DNA of 64,000 bases from Opitutaceae bacterium (lineage in GTDB: Bacteria; Verrucomicrobiota; Verrucomicrobiia; Opitutales; Opitutaceae): positions 372,001-436,000 of the forward strand of contig JAEUHC010000019.1 of assembly GCA_016794785.1 (NCBI GenBank), written 5' to 3'. This document shows, in pieces, positions 59,787 to 64,000 of this stretch. The notes below the pieces were generated by a model. The model had not been told where the DNA came from. It did not search any database and was given only the letters and a program-made list of their open reading frames with translations. The first letter of the stretch is position 1; each line of letters opens with the position of its first letter. The position numbers were made by a program, and so were the translations under genes.

Positions 59787-61163
59787 ATGAAAGCCCCTGT
59801 TTCCGCACCCGTGTCCCGTCGTGACTTTATCGAGCGCTCCGGCCGCTACGCCGCCGTGTCGGCGCTCGCCGGCGTGGCGCTGCCGCGCGTGCATGCGGCG
59901 CACAGCGATCTCATCCGGGTGGCGCTCGTGGGCTGCGGCGGTCGCGGCACGGGCGCCGCGACTCAGGCGCTCTCCACGACGTCCGGGCCCATCAAACTCA
60001 CGGTGATGGCGGATGTGTTTCCGGCGCGGCTCGCGGCGTCGCTCGATCGGCTCGTGAAAAACCCCCAGGTGGGCGCGCAGGTCGATGTGCCGGAGGAGCG
60101 GCGTTTCCTCGGGCTTGAGGCCTACAAGGCCGCGATGGACGCGCTGCGGCCCGGCGACATCGTGATCCTGGCGACGCCACCGGCGTTTCGCTGGGTGCAT
60201 TTCAGCTACGCGATCGCGAAGGGGCTGCATGTGTTCATGGAAAAGCCCGTCACGGTCGACGGCCCGACGAGCAAGCGCATGCTTGTCCTCGGCGAGGAAG
60301 CGTCGCGGAAAAACCTGAAGGTCGGCGTCGGCCTGATGTGCCGGCACTGCCGCGGGCGCGGCGAGCTCGCGCAGCGCATCAAGGACGGCCAGCTTGGCGA
60401 GATCCTGCTGCTGCGGGCTTACCGCATGCACGGGCCGATCGGCTTTTTTGCATCGCCGCCGAAGCCGGAGGGCATCAGCGACCTCATGTATCAGATTCAG
60501 CGGTTCCACTCGTTCATGTGGTCGGGCGGCGGCTGCTACTCGGACTTCTACATCCACAACATCGACGAGTGCTGCTGGATGAAGGGCGAGTGGCCGGTGA
60601 AGGCGCAGTCGGTCGGCGGCCGCCACTACCGTGGCGACAGCGTGGACCAGAATTTCGACAGCTACTCGACCGAGTATACGTTCGCCGACGGCACCAAGCT
60701 CTACATGGAGGGGCGCTGCATCACCGGCTGCGTGAACGATCACTCGAGCACGGCGCACGGCACGAAGGGCATGGCGGTCGTCTCGGAGAAGGGTCACTTC
60801 CCCTCGCTCGCGCGCATCTACAAGGGCCACACCAAGGACCCCGCGGCGCTGGCGTGGGCGTTTCCACAGCCGGAAAAGACGCCCTACCAGATTGAGTGGG
60901 ACGAACTGGTGGGCGCGATCCGCGCGGACCGCCCCTACAACGAGGTGAAGCGGGGCGTGGAGGCGAGCCTCGTGACCTCAATGGGCCGCATGTCGGCGCA
61001 CACGGGTCAGGTGATCACCTTCGACCAGATGCTCAACTGCGAGCACGAGTTCGCGCCCGGCCTCGACTCGCTCACGGCTGACTCACCCGCGCCGCTTCAG
61101 CCCGGGCCGGACGGAAAGTATCCCGTGCCCCGGCCGGGGATCGAGACGAAGCGGGAGTATTGA
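59787..61163 (+). CDS. Gfo/Idh/MocA-family oxidoreductase with Tat signal
   Basis: A 458-residue NAD(P)-dependent sugar oxidoreductase. A twin-arginine signal (SRRDFIERSGRYAAVSALAG) precedes the Rossmann motif IRVALVGCGGRGTGAATQAL. The family signature MEKPVTVDGP and a C-terminal alpha/beta domain with HNIDECCWMKGEWP follow. Exported members of this family are frequent in Verrucomicrobia and Planctomycetes glycan loci. It is divergent from the sulfatase operon and convergent with the terminal TBDR gene. Confidence 0.92.
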   Translation: MKAPVSAPVSRRDFIERSGRYAAVSALAGVALPRVHAAHSDLIRVALVGCGGRGTGAATQALSTTSGPIKLTVMADVFPARLAASLDRLVKNPQVGAQVDVPEERRFLGLEAYKAAMDALRPGDIVILATPPAFRWVHFSYAIAKGLHVFMEKPVTVDGPTSKRMLVLGEEASRKNLKVGVGLMCRHCRGRGELAQRIKDGQLGEILLLRAYRMHGPIGFFASPPKPEGISDLMYQIQRFHSFMWSGGGCYSDFYIHNIDECCWMKGEWPVKAQSVGGRHYRGDSVDQNFDSYSTEYTFADGTKLYMEGRCITGCVNDHSSTAHGTKGMAVVSEKGHFPSLARIYKGHTKDPAALAWAFPQPEKTPYQIEWDELVGAIRADRPYNEVKRGVEASLVTSMGRMSAHTGQVITFDQMLNCEHEFAPGLDSLTADSPAPLQPGPDGKYPVPRPGIETKREY

Positions 61164-61202
61164 GCCACGGCCAGCCGCGCGGGGAGCGCCCGGCGCACCG
61201 GG

Positions 61203-64000
61203 TCAGAAGGTGCCCTTGATGCCGATGCTCCAGAGGGAGCCGAACGCGACGCGCTGGCGGAACTGCGCGTGCTCGGGGGTGCTCGGGCCGTAAACCTGGA
61301 TGTCGTCGGGGGCGTCGCCGATGTTGCGCAGGCTCGCGAAGAGCGCGAAGCGCTTGTAGAAATAGAGCTCGGCGTTGAGGTCCACGTAGAGCCGCTTGGA
61401 CCAGTAGGTGAAGGTGCCGGGCTCGATGCTCTGGCCGGCGGCGATGGCGGCGCGGCGTTGGTGGCTGCGGTAGTTCCAATTGGCGCGGAAACTGTAGCGC
61501 TCGCGGTTGAGGCTGAAGCCCCAGCTCGCGGTCTTGGGGATGAAGCCCGGGAAGTTGGTCGCGGCCGGGCCCTCGAGCCGCTGCAGGTTGCCGTTGCCGA
61601 AGATCGAGACGCCGCGCGCCCAGCGCGGCAGGAACGTGAGCGCCTGCTTGTAGTTCACGTTCACGCCCGTCATGCGCACCGTGGAGTCGAGGTTGTATTG
61701 GGTGACGATCGGGAAGACGCCGTAGACGGCGGGGTCGAGGCCGTAGAGCTCGATGAGCTCGGGTGTGGGGGCGAGCGTGGTGGAGCCGAAGAAATTCTCG
61801 AAGTCGCGGCGGAACGCGCCCACGGAAAGCTGGCCCACGCCCTGGAGGTAATACTCGAGGCGCACGTTCACCGTCTCGGCGCGCCACGGCTTGATGGCGA
61901 GGTTGCCGTTGATTGTGATCTGATCACCGGGCTGGGGGTTCTCGGGGTCGGGCAGGAGGACGCCGCCGGCGTATTGGTTGAAGTCGGGCCGGCCGATGGA
62001 GGTATACCACGCGGCGCGGGCGATGAGATCCTCGCGGAGGTTGTAGCTCACGTTGACGCTCGGGAAGAGGCGGAGGTATTCCTTCTCGGCGTCGAGCCCG
62101 CGATCCAGGAACGTCAGTTGCGAATACTCGAGCGAGTTGGTGTTGGTGTGGATCAGCAGCGGGCGGCCGTTGGCGCCCAGGATGGGGCGGCCCTGCGCGT
62201 CGCGCTGCAGGTTGCGGTTGGGATCGGTGAGGGGACCCTGGGCCTCGATGTTGGTCTGCTCGACGCGGAGGCCGGTGACGACCTTGAGGCGGTTTTCGAA
62301 CAGACCGAGATCGCCGCGCACGTAGGCGGCGGAGACGAGTTCCTTGGCGAACTTGGAGAGATTGACGGAGCTGCGGTAGCTCGTGTTGGCGTTGGTGGTC
62401 CAGTGCGTGGGGTTGGCGACGAAGTGCTCGTAGAGCTTCTCGCTGCTGATGCCCTGGAAAGCCGGGAATCCGTAGGGGGCGACGCGGCTGGAGTAGCTCG
62501 GGTCGAGGAAGGGTGCGGCGCGGTCGTCGCTCGTGGGGGTGAGGGTGGTGCTGCCGACGCGGTCGGCGCCGACGAACTGGTAGGTGGGGTTGCTCACGCG
62601 CTGGTCGCGGGCGGCCTGGCGAAAGTCGAGGCCGGTGCGGAGCGAGAGCGGGACTGCGCCGTGGAAATCACGGCGGAGGTTGGCGTAAAGGGTGCGTTTG
62701 GTGTCGTCGGTCGTGCGGGTGTTGCCCGTGGCCTGGGTGACGACGTAGTTGGAAAGCGAATAAGGATCGACGGGCGCTCCGGCGGCGTCGGTGACCGTGA
62801 CGGCGCGCGGACGGAGGTAGAAGATGTCGTCGAACGCGATCGTGAGGCCGCCGCGGCGCGCGGTGGTGCCGTCGAAGAAGCCGGACTCGGTGTTGCGGTT
62901 GCGGTTGCTCGCGCGGGAGTAGGCGAAGCCGGCGTCGGCCTTCCACACCCGGCCGTCGTGGCGCCAGATGATCGACGGCATGTAGGTCCAGTTGGTGCGA
63001 TCGTTGCCGGCGGTGACGAGCTGGGTGAAGCCCTGGCCGGCGGCGCCGCGCGTGGAGGTGGTCGTGAAGTCGCCGGCGTTGACGCGTCCGGTGTCGAAGG
63101 TGAGGCGGTTGTGGTTGATGAGGACGTCGAAGGTGGAGAACGTGAACGAGAACGAGAGACGGTCGATGGGCGTGAGCTTGTAGTCGGTGGTGAAGCCGAA
63201 CGAGCTGCGCTTGGTCTCCTTGCCGCTGTTGGTGACCATGAAGGACGAGAGGTAGGGCCGGTCGAACGAGGTGGCGGCGAAGTTGGCGTTGGTCGGCGAC
63301 TGCGTGCCGCGCCAGTTGAGCTGGATCTGAGGCTCGCCGGAGTATTGGCGGTTGAAGCCGGCGGAGAGCGTGAAGCCGAAGCGCTTGCTCACGGGCGCGA
63401 TGTAGGAGAGGTCCAGGCTCGGATGGATTTTCCGCGTGGGCTTGCGCGGGGCGGGCGTCTTTTTCCAGTCCTTGGCATTGTCGCGCATCATGAAATACGT
63501 GCTGAAGTTGAGCACGGGGCGCGTGCGCTCGAACGACGAGCGCGGCACGAGGTTGACGGAGCCGGCGAGCGCGTTGCCCTGCGACTCGGGCGTGGGGGAG
63601 AACGAGACCTCGATGCGCGAGAGGTTGTTGATCGAGACCTGGTCGAGGCCCACGGAGCGGTTGGTGCCGCCCGCGCCGCCGCCGACCGCGCTGGCGAGGC
63701 CGAAGCCGTCCAGCGTCACGGGCACGTAGTCGCCAGGCACGCCGTTGAGGGAGACGTCGCGGGCGTTGCCGCCGGCGTAGTCGATGTTCACGCCGGGCAT
63801 GAATTTCAGGAATTCGGCGACGTTGCCCTCGGCGATGTCGCCGAATTCGTCGGTCGCCACGACGTTCTTCATGTTGGGCGCGTAGCGCTGCTCGTTGATC
63901 GCGAGCGCGGCGCCGCTCATCTCGCGCGAGGTGGCGACGACAAACTGATCGAGCTTCACCACCTGCCCGGCCGGCGCTGTGCCCTGAGGCGTGAGCTCAA
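61203..64000 (-). CDS. TonB-dependent receptor (5' end outside window)
   Basis: At least 930 residues of a large outer-membrane receptor that continues beyond position 64000. The visible start holds the segment VVKLDQFVVATSREMSGAAL, the plug (DVSLNGVPGDYVPVTLDGFG; QGNALAGSVNLVPRSSFE) and a complete barrel ending SLWSIGIKGTF. Its C-terminus resembles the receptor fragment at 2-619. Signal peptide and any N-terminal domain are outside the window. Substrate unknown; position next to sulfatases and oxidoreductase suggests a glycan. Confidence 0.92.
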   Translation of the reverse strand, partial: ELTPQGTAPAGQVVKLDQFVVATSREMSGAALAINEQRYAPNMKNVVATDEFGDIAEGNVAEFLKFMPGVNIDYAGGNARDVSLNGVPGDYVPVTLDGFGLASAVGGGAGGTNRSVGLDQVSINNLSRIEVSFSPTPESQGNALAGSVNLVPRSSFERTRPVLNFSTYFMMRDNAKDWKKTPAPRKPTRKIHPSLDLSYIAPVSKRFGFTLSAGFNRQYSGEPQIQLNWRGTQSPTNANFAATSFDRPYLSSFMVTNSGKETKRSSFGFTTDYKLTPIDRLSFSFTFSTFDVLINHNRLTFDTGRVNAGDFTTTSTRGAAGQGFTQLVTAGNDRTNWTYMPSIIWRHDGRVWKADAGFAYSRASNRNRNTESGFFDGTTARRGGLTIAFDDIFYLRPRAVTVTDAAGAPVDPYSLSNYVVTQATGNTRTTDDTKRTLYANLRRDFHGAVPLSLRTGLDFRQAARDQRVSNPTYQFVGADRVGSTTLTPTSDDRAAPFLDPSYSSRVAPYGFPAFQGISSEKLYEHFVANPTHWTTNANTSYRSSVNLSKFAKELVSAAYVRGDLGLFENRLKVVTGLRVEQTNIEAQGPLTDPNRNLQRDAQGRPILGANGRPLLIHTNTNSLEYSQLTFLDRGLDAEKEYLRLFPSVNVSYNLREDLIARAAWYTSIGRPDFNQYAGGVLLPDPENPQPGDQITINGNLAIKPWRAETVNVRLEYYLQGVGQLSVGAFRRDFENFFGSTTLAPTPELIELYGLDPAVYGVFPIVTQYNLDSTVRMTGVNVNYKQALTFLPRWARGVSIFGNGNLQRLEGPAATNFPGFIPKTASWGFSLNRERYSFRANWNYRSHQRRAAIAAGQSIEPGTFTYWSKRLYVDLNAELYFYKRFALFASLRNIGDAPDDIQVYGPSTPEHAQFRQRVAFGSLWSIGIKGTF

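Noticed and set aside
1..64000. tRNA, rRNA or other structured RNA genes
   Set aside because: No cloverleaf-like or rRNA-like sequence was recognised in the intergenic gaps, though short RNAs could be missed by eye.

Overview
This is a high-GC, gene-dense bacterial chromosome fragment. It is best explained as a member of the Verrucomicrobia, probably Opitutaceae-like. The support is the gene families present: DUF1501/PSD1 (DUF1549-DUF1553)/PPC cassettes, DUF1080 proteins, many formylglycine-type sulfatases, several large TonB-dependent receptors (TBDRs) with N-terminal carboxypeptidase-like domains, and an ECF sigma factor with a long membrane-anchored extension. The assignment is inference; no rRNA or tRNA gene was seen.

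Layout. 1-8.6 kb (mostly +) holds housekeeping genes: a TBDR 3' end, rarA, a frameshifted sigma factor trapped between rarA and a second decayed copy of the rarA 3' end, a beta-carbonic anhydrase, then ribBA-ribH-nusB-ftsY. 8.6-28 kb (all -) is a metal-handling region: a TPR protein, a ZnuD-like TBDR with a His-rich partner, modB, an inserted four-gene PSD1/DUF1501/PPC/WD40 cassette, modA, a CusF-like protein, a Cys-rich beta-propeller, DUF4198, a TBDR and a small CxxC membrane protein. modA and modB are separated by the cassette.

28-38.5 kb is bounded by two 74-bp near-identical inverted palindromes. It contains a DUF481 protein, small hypotheticals, DUF1080, a BASS-type transporter and a tightly coupled + strand GlcNAc operon: secreted alpha-barrel protein, GH84 O-GlcNAcase, OGA-type GNAT acetyltransferase, orphan PTS EIIC, a small overlapping ORF and a divergent NagA. 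The GH84 and GNAT genes correspond to the two domains that are fused in animal O-GlcNAcase.

38.6-64 kb is a sulfated-glycan-type utilisation locus, mostly on the - strand: an SGNH-DUF1080 esterase, a pyruvyltransferase-like protein, two FAD oxidoreductases, an STN-TBDR with FecR and FecI just upstream, a paralogous TBDR, four tandem sulfatases, a divergent Gfo/Idh/MocA oxidoreductase and another TBDR running off the end. No sulfatase-maturing enzyme, mod ATPase, PTS EIIA/EIIB, integrase, CRISPR array or transposase was seen.

A recurring theme is that REP-like palindromes are built into genes. They supply TAG stop codons to three genes and add residues to the N-terminal regions of four.
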